Shown piece after piece: positions 27,701 through 40,900 of a DNA stretch of 64,000 bases (position 1 is its first letter; each line of letters begins with the position of its first letter). Both the position numbers and the translations under genes were made by a program. The DNA lies in the NCBI GenBank assembly GCA_032358165.1, contig JAALGY010000061.1, forward strand, positions 744,001 to 808,000, read 5' to 3'. The stretch is from Diplosphaera chodatii. Its lineage: Eukaryota > Chlorophyta > Trebouxiophyceae > Prasiolales > Stichococcaceae. The notes under the pieces were generated by a model that worked only from the letters and a program-made list of their open reading frames with translations, searched no databases and was not told where the DNA came from.

Positions 27701-30700
27701 CCACTCATCAGTATGGACACCACGCTGGATCAGGATGGCCTCGCCAGCATTGGCATAGCCTGGCGCAGGGACATTCTGCCAGCGCGGCGCTTTGAACTCG
27801 TTGATGGCAATGGCCTGCTGGATGTATGACACCGGGTTCGCCCAATCTGTGAGGGACGATGCGCAAACCAGGGTCGTGTTCTGAAGTGAGCTTTGAGACA
27901 GACATGTGCAGTAGCAGGCACAGCGCAGAGGACAGGTGTCAATCAAGCATCACAAGCATGTCAGCGGGATGCTCACAGAACCAGATCCACCACGGCGGGA
28001 TGTCTGCAAGGCGACAAGCGAGCGCTGTGTCATTGCAGGTCGGGGAGAAGATGGCAGCTTGGTGCCGCAAATGATCAGCAGCAACAACAGCAGCATGCTT
28101 GTGGACTAAATGTGCACGCTCGGAGATAGGCTGCATCTAAACAGCACAGGTGCACCTCCGCGTGCAAGCAGGAAGCCTCCCAGCAGCAGCAGGACCAGGA
28201 AAAAGAATGCGCCGCCTGTGGATGCCACCGTCTCATTCCGGCAGACAGATGCAATGCATCGGAACATTGCAATGCCCTGCATGCGCAGCAAAGTACATAA
28301 CAGTTTGTCGGTGGACACACATGGCCTGCTGTTAGCAGATGAGAGGCAGGCATGTGTGGCCTGAAAGACCCACCATCGAGTGCACGACGAACAGGATGAG
28401 GATGAATGTGAAGAAGCGAGACGCCTCTGGGGCAAGCCCCACGGGATAGTAGGTGATGCACGCCCACAAAATTGCAGCCACTAGACTGTCTGCAAGGGGC
28501 ACAAAGAAGGGATGTCAGCTCCTTAGCAGGCTTCGTCAGCCGCAAGACAGGCATGCGCTAGCATACATGCTCAACAGGGTGCTGCACGCAGCCTTACAGG
28601 GCAGCCGCAGGATGGTAGTGGGAAACACATAGGCCCAGGCGGGGTACATCAGGTTGTCACGCTGCTTGAAGTACCCTGGCAAACGCTGCACCTACAATCA
28701 AAAGGAGAGCAGACATCTGTTTACTGATCTTGGCCTGTACCATGGCATGTACGGACACTGCATGAGTGCATGTTCCACATGGTGAGACTGTCACACCGTC
28801 AGCGTCTCCTCTGCAAAGCCGTCAAACATCAACCTGCGGCAGGAGGATATACATAGGAGTAATGCACAAATCCCAATGCAATGAGGCTTGTACATTCTCC
28901 CACACTACACATGCAGCAGGGAGGCCGTGTCTCACATGATCATCGAGAAAAAGATCATGCCGAAGTCTGCAGCAGAGCAAGATATAAACACAGTTACCGA
29001 AAAGTTAAGGATGGACCAGCCAATCAGGAAAGGCCAAGCCCAGGAGCGGCTATGCCACAACGCTGCAGCCAGGACTCACAGAGGTTGCCGCTGGCGACGG
29101 AGTCGGGCTTCAGGTTGGTGCGCAGGAACAGTGTTGCCGTGACGACCGCCATCACGTTGGTGACAAAGAAACGGAAGCCTATGCGCAGTTCATTCGTGCA
29201 AAGCTCAGAATGGGATGAACGTCAACAGCAGAACAAACTGCAGTTGGGAACAGCCAAGCAGCTACACATCAACTGCACCATGACGCACCATACACAAACA
29301 GGTTACGCTTGACAAGCGTGTTCTCCCGCTGCAGGTGTGAATGCATGTCCATATTAGTTGACCCTCTGCAGCAGGGTGTACACACCAAGCACAGCGGGCG
29401 TGCACATTTGGACTCCCGTGCGCACCTCCCAGCAGATCCAAAACAAGTCGCGGCCGCGCAGGGGGTATTTGTTCTTGTGCAGCAGCTGTGAACATGCAGA
29501 GTCCCACGGTGTCACACGTGTCTTATACAGGTGGCCTGCCCACTGCAGATGGAAGCAGCTGGTTGGAAGGACACGGTGTTCATATCGTGTGTATTCATGT
29601 GGAGGATTCTCACCAAGTCCTTGCCGTGGTGCTTGTCCCCGACCTCAGACTTTTCCAAGGGAGCAGCCAGGTCGGCAGCAATTGCCTGCCCAAACTTGGA
29701 TGCCTTGAAGCGGTCTGCCATATCAGCAACACTCACAAACTTGTACGCCGTGTTTGTCTCGCCCCAGTATTGCTGCAGGTAAAGACCGTGTCGATGTCAG
29801 CGCCAAACCCGCAGACGCATACACACTTGCCTGGCAGCACGTGGCGCATTGCAATACGTCTCAACACACATGGTTTCACGAAGCAGAATCATGCAATGCA
29901 CTCACCGCCTGGTCCTTTGACGACGTGACCTCCTGCAGGAAATCGGCGACGCCCTTGCGCTCAGGGCAGTGGAAGCCCATGTCGGCGAAGTACTGCGCCA
30001 CCTCTGTAACTGGGCCGTGATAGACCAGGTAACCCTCACTGCACATGCACGATTGGCGCAGGTCAATCTTCAATACTGGATATGCATGAAGAGAATGCTG
30101 GTTCATCACCGTGCTGTTAGCGGCTCAACATTACGAGGTGCGAGCAGGGCGGATATCTGTACCTGAGCAGGATCACGTCATCAAACAGCTCAAACGTCTC
30201 AGGCGCTGGCTGCAGCAGCGCGATGAGCGTTGTGTTGTTCAGCGCATGCGTGGTGTCGGCCATCCACTTCACGATCTCGTAAGTGGTAGAGGAGTCCAGC
30301 CCGGTGCTGATCTCGTCCGCAAAGATGACCTTCTTCGGCTGCAGGTAGCAACAATTGATCTCAGGCGCCAAGCTGGTCGACCGTGCCAGGCAGGACCATC
30401 GACCACGTCCCCAATGTCGTCAAGATACAAAAGTTGCAATGGAGGACCTCCATCAACTCACCCCAACGACTTGCTCTCCCGTTGTGACGCGCTTCTTCTG
30501 ACCACCAGACACACCCCTGCAGCATGCGGGGACTACTGAGCACCCCGGCTGGTGCAGTAATTTCAGGCAGAGATACCATGGAGCAAGGAAGGGGACACAG
30601 CGTGGCTTGTTAGCAGCAGGAGCTGCTGCATGCGCTGTCTGCTGACCTGATGACCTGGTTGCCGACCACCGTGGCCGCAGCCTGCTCCAGGCCCAGCATG

Positions 30701-32682
30701 CGCAGCGTGTAGTCTGTAGCAATGCTGTGCTTCTGTAGTTCCTTGGCGTCCGTCTATGTCGAGAAACAAAGCGGGTTGCTGTGGATTTGTTGGGTGTGTG
30801 CAGTGTGGCACATGCGAGGTAGACTTGTTCAGAGGCATCGATGCGTAGCATTCGAGCTAAGCGACAATATGCACCTTCATGAACGCGTGGATCTTTGGGT
30901 CGGGCTGGACATTCTGCTCCTTCTCACGTCGCCGCAGCTCCTCCAGCTCAACTGCAGCATGCGGCAGAAACACGTATGGACTGACACATTACGACACAGG
31001 CGGTCACTGCCTGTGCTGTATGTCCCATGATAGGGCTGCAAACACTCTCCCGGCTCGCACATAAGGCCAGCCCCAAGCTATTCGAGGGACGTATCACAAT
31101 GATATGTCCGCCATGCGCACCTGGCCGGGTGCCGACACCCTGGCAGCGACCCGAGAAGTCAAATGTTTCCCTCACAGTGAGCTCTGGCAGATGGTTGTCT
31201 TCCTGCATGTATATCAAGCGTCCCCAATCACAGAGTACCAACTTGCAGTGTTCTCAGGAGTCTCAAGCATGCTTCAACAGAAGCACAATCACATCTGATT
31301 GCCATACCTGCTCAATGTAAACGGAGGCGGTCTGCGGCAGAAACTCGTTGAAGTCGCAGCCGTTGTATGTGACCCTCCCGCTGTACTGCAGCACCGCAGC
31401 CAGAACATGCGTGTAAGCGATGTATATGAGCACCAGCAGCTGTAACGCTGCCAATGTGCAGAGCATGGCTATTGATCGCAAGCTGTTGCGAGGACAGTTT
31501 GCACTCAGTACCTTGATGGTGCTGATGTGCTGCATCTTGCCAGCCAGGCTCTTGAGCAATGTCGACTTGCCTGAGGTAATGGGACACAGCCATCAGAGCA
31601 GTTCAGGAATACAGTGCTCGGTGGTGTGCAGTTTATAGTGTCTTAGGCCAGTGCAGATGGCGCAGCGCCTACTAGAGACCGGGTCCCACCAGCAGCTGGT
31701 GGCCCCAACAGCAGGGTTGTGCGTCCAGGCTTGAGCACAGAGGACAGGTGGTTGAGGATGACCATCTTTGTCTTGGCGGGCCGATAGATGCCAGCCTGCA
31801 AAGTGACATAGGCAAAGCTCATTTTGCTGACTTCACTGATCAACTTGGTGTGGCACTGTTGTCAGGATGTCCCAGTCGACACCGCCTCGTACCTTCAGGA
31901 AGGCGTACTCGAAGATGTCTCGGTAGGCATTCAGCACATTCGGCACATTGCGCCCGCTCTCCGCATACACGCTTGTTTCGATGTGCAGGTCCTCAAACCG
32001 GACTTCGACTGACGGCAGATCCAGCTGCACCCTGATGCATGGTGTACAAGCACAAAGCATCAAGCAATGATCTGGAAGTGCCACAGCAGCGGGCGCCAGC
32101 AGTCAAGGTTGGATCGTCACAGCGTTTGCCAGATGCTGAGAAGGCTCACATGCAGACGCGCACCTGTCAAAGCGCTCGCGGATCATCTGCAGCATGTACT
32201 CTGCATCTGCCTGCTCCGTGTTCAGCGCCCGCCGCACAATGAGCTTGCGCTCATCGTTGCTGAGCGGTTTGTCAAGGTCGACAGCCTTCGCCTCTTTGCC
32301 GTCGCTCTGCAGTAGACCATGAAAGCCAGTTGCTGAGCATCCTCCAGCGTCTGGCTGTGGTCGAAAGCGTCTGACCAGAGCATGCTGCATGCAATGCTGT
32401 GCATGCGCCACTTGTACACTGGCCGACCTCGTCATAGATGACGCGGTGGGAGGACGGCATCTCCTGCGACATCTGCATGAGCGTCGCAGCTGCGCGCGAA
32501 GAGGTCGACGCGCGGCGGGTGGTGTTGTCAGGCGCTTGTGCGCCATGTGTGCCATGTGCGCCATCCCGCATGTCGGCGCTTGCCATCGCGCCGCCAGAAT
32601 GCACATCCGGCTCAGCGGCAGCCTCCTCTGCCTGCATGCCTTGCTGTGCGGCGCTGCCACCACCAAAAGGGGGTGCGTTCAT
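21717..32682 (-). CDS. Full-size PDR/ABCG ATP-binding cassette transporter, about 1,600 residues in 49 exons
   Basis: The layout is reverse NBD1-TMD1-NBD2-TMD2, as in the pleiotropic drug resistance family of plasma-membrane exporters. NBD1: Walker [21 protein letters not shown] (split by an intron), signature [13 protein letters not shown], Walker [18 protein letters not shown]1 runs from [11 protein letters not shown] to HAYLD. A polar linker rich in Asn, Thr and Gly follows. NBD2: Walker [38 protein letters not shown], signature [15 protein letters not shown], Walker [17 protein letters not shown], switch [14 protein letters not shown]2 includes [18 protein letters not shown] and [18 protein letters not shown] and ends LKYMKFQKR. 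All junctions keep phase without frameshift or stop. Five exons are tiny: 27977-28003, 26032-26044, 22895-22915, 22597-22606 and 21717-21725. The start is the ATG at 32682, giving [15 protein letters not shown] longer frame begins only with TTG. The substrate is unknown. Confidence 0.95.
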
Positions 32683-33726
32683 CGCAGCGCGCAGCAGCTG
32701 GCCGTGCGCAAGGGGCAAATCCTCCTAGAAAGCCCCTGCAGGGTGCGGCAAAAACAGAAGTCGGTTCCAGGGTTGTGGCACCGCCACCACACTGCCTCAA
32801 CAGGCTGGCCGAGTAACAACATATGCAGCCAGCTGCAGGGTGACACTTTGACAAGACGCAAAGAGCTTAGCAGACTGGCTGACTGCGAAAACTTCCAGGC
32901 AGTGAGCAAACCGCGACATCAAGCACGTGTATGGTCCTACAACAGGCTTTCAGGTCGCACGGATGTACTTATGATAGTCTTGGCACGTCGACGCAAAGAG
33001 CCAGCTCAACTCACAAGGTCAACAGCATCGACTGGGAGACGGCAGACATCGCTGGTCACGCTGAAGTTCCACGACCTGTCGCGCTATATACACGCAGCGG
33101 ACAGGCACTACACGGATTGCTGGCTCCCCACAGCCAGGATCTGCAAACTAGACTGGGTGGCAGCCCAAGCTAGCTTACCTATCAGCGAACGCGGTCGTTC
33201 GCGATGCGTTTTGCGCTGCCTGGAAAGTGCTTGTCGGTGCTGCTCGCAACACCAATGTACGCCAGCGGTCTGGACTGTGCTGGGTGCAGCGCCCCGAGCA
33301 GACGGCAAAGGATGGTCTGTTCCTGTACACGCCCGTTGTCGACGCCTGCCTAACGCGGGTGCCGCCTGAAGGTTGCACACGGTCGCTAAGCCTTAGTAAC
33401 TCCTTGTCACGATTTCCGACGGTCACGTGCTGGTTGAGTCACTGCTTGATAATGCCTTTCTGAGCCTCTCATCTCTGCCCATCATCGACTGCCAAGCGTG
33501 CCGTTCAGTGACGGGGTGTTGGGGAACACGGTCTGGCACATGGGGGTCCGGCACGGTTGGTGCCATCAAGCCCGATAGCATGCTGTGTTTTGCAAGGAAC
33601 TGCAAGGAACTGAATGCACCCAGATGCAAACAGCGTGGCCCGGGCCAACCAAGCACAGGTACTTGCAAGGCTTGCCACCGCAACGCCCCAGGTTCCTCCC
33701 CTGTTACCCCACCATCTGTGTGTGTG
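32683..33726. other. Upstream region of the ABCG gene
   Basis: Both neighbours are on the minus strand, so this should contain the transporter promoter and 5' UTR plus the 3' UTR of the metallopeptidase-like gene. A direct repeat of 10 bases (TGCAAGGAAC) lies at 33591-33610. No gene is seen. Confidence 0.4.
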
Positions 33727-35038
33727 TCAGCCTCCCTTCGGTGCAAACCCCGCCAACAGGTCGTGCTTGTAGTGCGCCATTGGCCTGCTGTCACCGCTGG
33801 CGCCCGTGCCCACGCACCCGGCGTCCTGCTGAACCAATGTCTGCAGCAGCGTCTGTGGGTTGTAACACAGTTGTCGTCCTGCGGCACAGCAACCCTCGTG
33901 CTGACTGCTAGATCTTCTTGCCGGGTGTCATGGCAGCACGTATGCAATGCTATATGACAGCTTGCTCTGCGAATGACGCAAAGCACACCGACGGCTGGGC
34001 TCAGCATGGCATTGCCAAATGCGTCGGCGCGGGCCTCATAATCGTTCTCCCCTCGGTCAATAGCTGCCAGGACCAGCTGTGCTGGTTTCTCCGCTGCCAC
34101 TGGGTGATCTTGCAAGCGGTAACGCCTGCAGCAGATGGTGGCGTCATTGAGACACAACACGAGGGCTCATGTGCTGATGGATGTGGTGCGCCAGTGTCGA
34201 TCAGGTGGACGACAGCATTGATGTGTCGGCAGGCTTTGCGCAGGCGCACCTTCCGTACACATGCACATCAATGCAATGGCCCAGCTCATGCATCAGCATG
34301 GCCTGCCACACATCATCCTGCATAAGGAGTGATGTAGCTGAAACACCAGTAGCGGCAAAGTGCATTTCTTTGACACATCTTGGAGGTGCATGCACCACAC
34401 AATGTACCGGTAGCTTGGTCAGGCGCGGCGAGATCACGACTGTGCTCACTCTGCTCCTTTCCGCGCGCGCTGACCTGCGGTGTGAAGTGGGCAACACGTT
34501 CGTGGATATGATCAGGCATGACGTCAGTTCGCAGTCGATCCTCAGACCACATCTGAGGCGGGGCTTCACATGACGTCATGCATCTCACGGGCTGTAGGGG
34601 ACCAAGTATGCATAATGCCGGCAGCACAGTTGCGCAGTCTCGTTCGCGGCTGCGCAGCCGGGCGCTGGGCAGATCTCATATGGCATGGCATCACCTACAG
34701 AGCCCACACCAATGAGAAAGATGGCAACTGCCAGCGCATACAACCACCAGCTATCATGTCGCAAATTCATTACCCGGTCTGAATGTGCCACAGTGTCCAT
34801 CCCCAAATCTGCCTGATGACTTGAAGTCCTTCGCTGGATCGCCAATCGCCGCAGCTGGCAGCACCGCCTTCGGCACATACCATGCAAGGCGGGCATCGAA
34901 GCCACCTAGAGACTGCTGCAGAATTTCCACTTGCTGCTGGAAGAACGCTTCGATTGTCTCGGCGTTTGGGGGAAGCTGAGCATCCTGCAGCACCGGAGCG
35001 ACCAAGGGCGCATTGGCATGGTTCAGATGGTGATGCAT
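33727..35038 (-). CDS. Predicted membrane-anchored zinc metallopeptidase-like protein, about 220 residues
   Basis: Six exons join in phase (high to low): 35038-34906, 34778-34695, 34563-34475, 34317-34250, 34125-33989 and 33878-33727. A helical N-terminus (ETIEAFFQQQVEILQQSL) leads into one strong membrane segment (WWLYALAVAIFLIGVGSV). Then comes a zinc-protease signature, WQAMLMHELGHCIDVHVYG, and about 45 residues later NDYEARADAFGNAMLSP, which looks like the downstream E..AD.F element that supplies the third ligand in M48/M78-like gluzincins. This pairing supports a real peptidase, but I cannot assign a named family and the protein is small. The acceptor before the third exon is weak. Exons upstream of 35038 are possible, for example a targeting peptide. 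Active-site residues look complete. Confidence 0.6.
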
Positions 35039-35855
35039 TCACATGTGTATTCAAGTCCGATCTCATGATCTCACCAGGTCAGTAGCTACGCTACGCTTTG
35101 GGTAGAGGAGGTGCGCAACACATCCGGCAGCAGAGAGAAGGCTCGCCCTGCGTACCACCAAAAGCATGAAAATGGCGCAGCGCGATCCCGTGCACAAGCG
35201 CCGATGCTTTCTGCAATCATGTGATTGATGCACGACCTTCGCGAGAGCGCGACGGTGTCTGCAAACACCGTTATTGATCCGCCTGCGCGGCAGATGGCGC
35301 GTCGCTTGCCGGGCTGTCTGCCGCTGCGGCACAGAGTGGGCCAGCAGAATACAAGAGCCTGATGGCTCACACGACAATCAGTTACGACTGCTGGTGATGC
35401 AGTACGGAACATTGACTGAGGATGCTATTTCGCGTCAAACATGCAGCGCCAGATGCACAGTGAGATGTAGGTCTGTGGTCCTGATCCAGGTGCATGGAGG
35501 CAGCATTTCAAAGCGGCAGGAAGGACAAGTGGCTGCAATTGGCACGGTCAGCGACAGCAACAGCAGCAGGGTCAGCAACATGCTTATCCTTATCCTGCAG
35601 ATCTTACAAACATTGCGAACAAGACGACATGCTGAAGGTACACGCTTGCAAGGTCAAGACACGGCGGCACGGCGGATGCCATGCGGAGTACACTCTGCTG
35701 GACCATCACCTAACCTACATCAACGCTATGTGGCACAATGGCAACTGACGTGTATCAGAATATGAGTGTATGTTGAAAGAATCGACATCGCATCCGGCTC
35801 ACTCCTTCGTATGCGGCATGTTATGATGCTTGTCCATCATGCGTGCTGATTGCAG
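35039..35855. other. Region between metallopeptidase-like and kinase genes
   Basis: The right part is the expected 3' UTR of the kinase gene and the left part the promoter or possible early exons of the metallopeptidase-like gene (minus strand, 35090-35400 is partly open). Nothing firm can be called. Confidence 0.35.
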
Positions 35856-38800
35856 TCAGGGGCTGCTTGGCTGCTGACCATCCTGCTGCAAGGCGTGCAC
35901 GCCCGCTGCCAGCGCGTCAGGCGACGTGGCGGCGCTGATGCCTGTGGACGCCGCCTTGGCCAGTGAGCCGACGCTGCTGGCCGAGGCGGTGCCCTCCTCA
36001 CAGATGACGCCCAGCCCGCTGACGGCGCCGCCGCGCCGGTCCTCGGCGCTGCGCCGCATGGTGGTGTTGGTGGCGGCGGCGGCGGCGAGCTCGGCAGCGC
36101 CGCTCGCCGCCGCTGCGGGGGCCCGGGCCCCACCCGTGCTGCGGTGCGGCCCTTCAGGCGACCACACATATGGGTCGCCATCCTCGGAGCTGTCTTGGTC
36201 CGACGGCTCGCTGGCGCCGCCCCGCAGCGACAGCGTGCCGGTGGCGTCCGACGCGCTGCTGCTGCGGGAGCTGCCTGGGCTGCCGGAGGGGCTGCGCGCG
36301 CCGCTGCCCTGGGGATGCCACCTGTGCTGCTGGCTGCTGTCCCCGCCGCACGCGTCACTGCGGCTGCTGTCGCTGCCCCGCCTGTCAGCCGCCGCCTTCA
36401 GCCGTTCGAACTGTGCACCAATTACACTGAATCAGGCAGGCACGCTTGTGATGTCCGGCAGTCGCACCAAGTGTCCACCCTGCCCGCACGCAGACGCAGT
36501 GTACAGGCGGCTGACACAGTCAGCCACATTGCATACGCAACACACAGCAGCTGACCTGGGCAGCCTTCAGGTCGCGCAGCCGCTCGGCGAGCTGCCGCTT
36601 GGACAGGCTCGAGGCGGAAGACCCGGAGGCCATGCCCTCCCGCTCGTGGCCCGATGCGTAGCTGCCGGCAGGGGCGCTGGGCTGGCTGCTGGGCAGGCTG
36701 CTCAGGCTGTGTGCGTTGCTGACGTTGCCGCCGTCGCTCGAGTGCGAGAGCACACGGGACGCTGCGGCAGACGGCGCTGCCGAGGGCGGCAGGCTGCTGC
36801 CAGCGCCGTGCACTGGTGGCAGCCGGTTGCTGGCATCTGCCTTGCCAGACAGCTGAGTGGCGGTGGCGCCATGGCCGGTGTGCTTCCCATGCTCCTGCGG
36901 CTCTGCCTCCTGGCGGTGCTGCTCCAGTTCTTCAGCTGCCGCTGCAGCATTGCTGCCACCGTGCTGCTGGCCCTCCTTCGGTTGCACCAGAGGCGCGAGG
37001 CTGAACGCCGGCTGCAGCTCTGCTGCGGTCTCGAACGGGCTTCTGTAGCCAGGGGCAGCGGGCGGCGCTGACTCTGCCACATGCGCAGCCGCCACAGCCG
37101 GCCGCTCAAGCGGTGCAGACGGTGCACTCCCCTCTGCAGCAGTCGCTTCATCGTTGCCTGGCTGCAGCGTGTCCAGCAGATCCGGTCGCGGTGGGGCGCT
37201 GTCGTGATTCAGCTCTGGGCTGTCGCCGCTGGCTGCATCGGCCCGATGCTGGGGTTCCGTGCCGGGTGCTGAGGCTGCATGGACCGGCGCCGCCGGACTG
37301 GCGGCAGCCGCTGAGAATGGCGAGCCCTGGGCTGCCACCTCAAAGGGCGTCAGCATCTTCGGCGGCGGCAGCGAGTGGGGTTCTGGCGGTGCTGCTGCAT
37401 CGTCAGTCGTGTCCGGCGCCTGTGGCTCCACGGGCTTGGCAACACCGTTCTGGGAAGCGCTGCGCTGCCCGCTGGCTGTGGCACCACTGGACCCGTCTGA
37501 CGCCCCGGCCGCGCTGCTCGCTGCAGCTGCAGATGGCGGGTGTGTGGGTCTGGCGCTGGCCGCGGGCACTGGGCGCATGCTGTCTGCAGCCGTCGCGCGC
37601 ATCCCGGTGACGGGCACAGCGGCGGACACCCGGTGTGTCAGCGCCTGTGGCGGCACGGTCATCTGCCGCAGCGGCAGCCACTGCTGCTGCGAGGGGTGCG
37701 CATACTGCGAGTCTTCGGATAATGACTGCCCCTGCTGCCTGCTGTTGGCCATGCCACTACTGCGCTCGGTGCTTGACGAGGTCTGCCCTTGAAACAGCTG
37801 CATTGCAGAGTCCTCGAAGGCCCTGCACAGTTCCCTCTTGCCATCAGTTGGCGTCCACAACAACTGCATGCTGATCTGACGGTCAGTGAAAGGCAGACGC
37901 AGGGTGGGATGGAGGAGGACCAAGGGCACACCTCTGCAAGCCGACACCAGGGGGCATCGTCTTTGGCTGTGCGATGGCGCGCAAGTCGCCGACTGATGCT
38001 GGCATCCTTAGGCGCGCCCGGCCATTGGCATCTACGGCAACAAGTGCATGACACTCGCTATAAGCACATACAAGGTCACCATTGTAATTCTGCACTCAGG
38101 ACCAATCAATTAAAAGCAAACGGACACACAGATTTAGAAAAAACCTGCGTGTCTGACGGTAAACATTCGTACCCTCGGCAGAGTCGGATCTAATAGGCAT
38201 GGGCTCAGACATCGTCTTGACGCTGGCGTCATTGGCTTGCTGCTCTGCCGCAGGCTCTGCCAGCTTCTCAAGCAGTGGCGGGGGCAGCGCCAGCCTGAAA
38301 GGATGCATTGAACTGACCGTCACCAACCCCTTGTATGCTTCCCACTTCCCACTTTTCACGTATCTACTGACGATGTCGTTTGCGATGATTGCAACAGCGT
38401 ACCTTGCGGCTGCATGGTTGCCAGCAACTGACTGCGAGAGGGTTCTGACCTCCGGCCCATGCGGCGCATACTGCTGTTCCAACTCCTCCAGGATCTGCAT
38501 CGACAAGACTGCATGTTCATACACTATCTGCATGCTAGCGCGGCAGCAGCGTTGTATCCAGGCCTCGTGGCCTTACAGCAGGCACCTGAGCAAAGCTGGG
38601 GCGGCTGCTGGCGTCAGGCGACATGCAGCGCTTGGCCAAGTCAACCAGGAACGCCTCGCCAGATGGCTCGTCAGGCCACGGCAGCTGCTTTTGCTGAAAG
38701 CCAACCGCGCCCACCACTTGCATGGGGTGCATGCAGTCCCAGGGGGCCTCGCCAGTGAGCACCTCCCACAGGACCACACCATAGCTGTACACCTGCAGGT

Positions 38801-40900
38801 ACCCACACATGGGTCGCATGCATGAACCTGACGCTGCTTGCTGGCAATGATCTGCAATGCAGGGCAGAGCCTGCTTCATGAGGCTTCCTGTCGCATGCCG
38901 CAGGACCCACGTCGGATTTGTCAGAGCTGCCCTCCGTCCGCAGGACCTCTGGGGCCATCCACTCGGGGGTGCCGCTCTCCACGTTGGCAGTCACGAACTT
39001 CTTGCCGCCCTTCAGCAGGCGACTGAGCCCGAAGTCGCCAATCTTTATGCGCCACTGGTTGTCAATCAGGATGTTGGGCGACTTTAAGTCCTGTGCATGC
39101 AACACCCAATGTGAGCCCAAAATGATAGCAGAGCATCATATAGTTTTCAGTTTGTTGCAGATGACACGCTGCACCAATGCAGATGCCATGTGTACATAAC
39201 CTACCAGGTGCAGGATGGGCGGGCTGCGGCTGTGCAGGTGTGCCATGCCGCGTGCCACGGAGGTTGCTATAGACCGCTGCAGCTTGGGCTCCAGCAACCT
39301 GCACATGGCGGCAATTGCTTCGGTGTCTGTTGCCTCAAAATTACAGACAGTTCCTGACCACAATGCATGAGCTTCGGAATGATGCTGACCGGTGCACAGC
39401 TGCGCACGCACCTGCCCTCCCGCTTGCGCAGGACCTTGAACAACGACCCTCGGTGCATGTACCTGCGACGCAGATCGACTTCGTGTCGCGTCAGAGTGCA
39501 CCTGACACCCGACACATCCGTGCCAAATGCCAACAGCGAACACAGCACCTTGGCATGACATCCAGCAGTTCAGTTCCAAAGCTCACTCTGACACCATGGC
39601 CAGCGCGGGCGAGCGTGTGTAGCCCATGAACAGCAGCAGGTTGGGGTGACGCAGGGCCGCCAGGATCGAGACCTCCTGGAAGAAGCGCTCCAGTACGCCA
39701 GCATCGACGTTCAGCAGAAGCTTGATGGCCACTACAGTGCCGTCCAGTTTCCCGACGAACACCTGCAGAGAGCGTCGTGGGCATGATGATGAGCTGGAGC
39801 CGGGAAGGCTCTCAGTCGACAGCGTTCTGACAGCCCAATACTGCGATGCCAGCGCAGGAGGGCCGAGCACAGCCCACCTCTGCACAGCCGCCCACCGCGA
39901 TGCGGTCACCGATCAACAGCTTGTCGGGATCTAGCTCCCACTGCGAAGCCTGCAGCGCCTGCATGGCGACCGCCGTGCTGTCCACAGGCGACGCCGACAC
40001 CGGCTCCCGAGAGTTCCCCCTGCAGTGGTCAGTTCAGGCTCAGCAACAGATTTGTACATGACGTCAACAACAGCCCGCAGGTGTGTGACTGAGGGCAACC
40101 CACCCAGCCATGTTGCGGTAGAGAGAGTCGTTGACGCTGGCCAACGCAGGCTGGCTGAGCTGCTGCTGCAGTGGCGCTGCACCGCTGCCGTCATGATCGC
40201 CCCAGTCTGTCTGCGTTGGCACATCTGAGCCCTGGTGCACTAGCCTGCTGCGCTGCACTTGCGGCACAACTGGATCTGACAGCGCGCTGCTCTGTTGTGA
40301 CGGCCGATGAGAGAACAAGCGTGCGGGCGCCGATGCTCGCGGCGTGCCGTCGCTGATGTCGCCCGAGTCGGGTCGGCCCATCTCCTCGATGTGTAAGGGC
40401 GCAGGCGCTGAGGGGCTGCTGTGCGTTGCGGCGTCAAAATGCGCATCGAATGAGTGCACCACGCGCAAGGACCTCTCGCCAATCGGGCGGACATCCACCT
40501 GTACATGCATGAAGCGGAGCAACTTCTGCAACGTGCTCCTTTCGGGTTCCTCCTCCACCTCACCTGTGGTCGACTGAGCCATTCGGTCCATGCTGATGCA
40601 TGCAACCAGATGTGATGCTGCGGTGCAGCACCTGGTGGTTGTCGACACGTGATGGGCGGCGTGTGAGCCGGCAGCCATCACTCAGCGTCTTATGCAGCGT
40701 GCTGAGTACATTCTGCGACAAGTCCTGTGAGATGCTGGCGGCATCCACCAGGGTGCTGTCAGCGGCGTCGCGTGCCTGCATGTGCACAGCTGGCAGCTAT
40801 GGTACCTAGGTGTAGCTCTTCCAGCAGCATGTACGCCAGGCTCAACAGCTAGTACATCTGCACTGCGCTCACCATGCGCCCTGCACACTGGACGCTGTCC
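35856..40900 (-). CDS. Raf-like (MAPKKK/CTR1-EDR1-type) protein kinase, at least 1,170 residues; 5' end approximate
   Basis: Thirteen exons join in phase from 40775 to 35856 and give 1,174 residues; at least one more exon lies upstream, and the right boundary here is approximate. The kinase domain starts near [19 protein letters not shown]: the glycine loop keeps only the central glycines (AVGGCAEV). The VAIK lysine is present in [13 protein letters not shown]. The hinge region reads LLLFMGY ... [15 protein letters not shown], as in Raf-like kinases. The catalytic loop is [14 protein letters not shown], so the usual HRD arginine is leucine. DFG is intact ([12 protein letters not shown]), as are [11 protein letters not shown] and [16 protein letters not shown]. 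Very long Ser/Ala/Pro-rich C-terminal exons follow (36556-37822 and 35856-36410). Exons upstream ([12 protein letters not shown] and [15 protein letters not shown] blocks) are the regulatory N-terminus. Partners and stimulus are unknown. Confidence 0.85.

Noticed and set aside
32389..33369. Plus-strand frame of 326 codons over the start of the ABCG gene
   Set aside because: It overlaps the certain first exons of the transporter on the other strand and has no family features.
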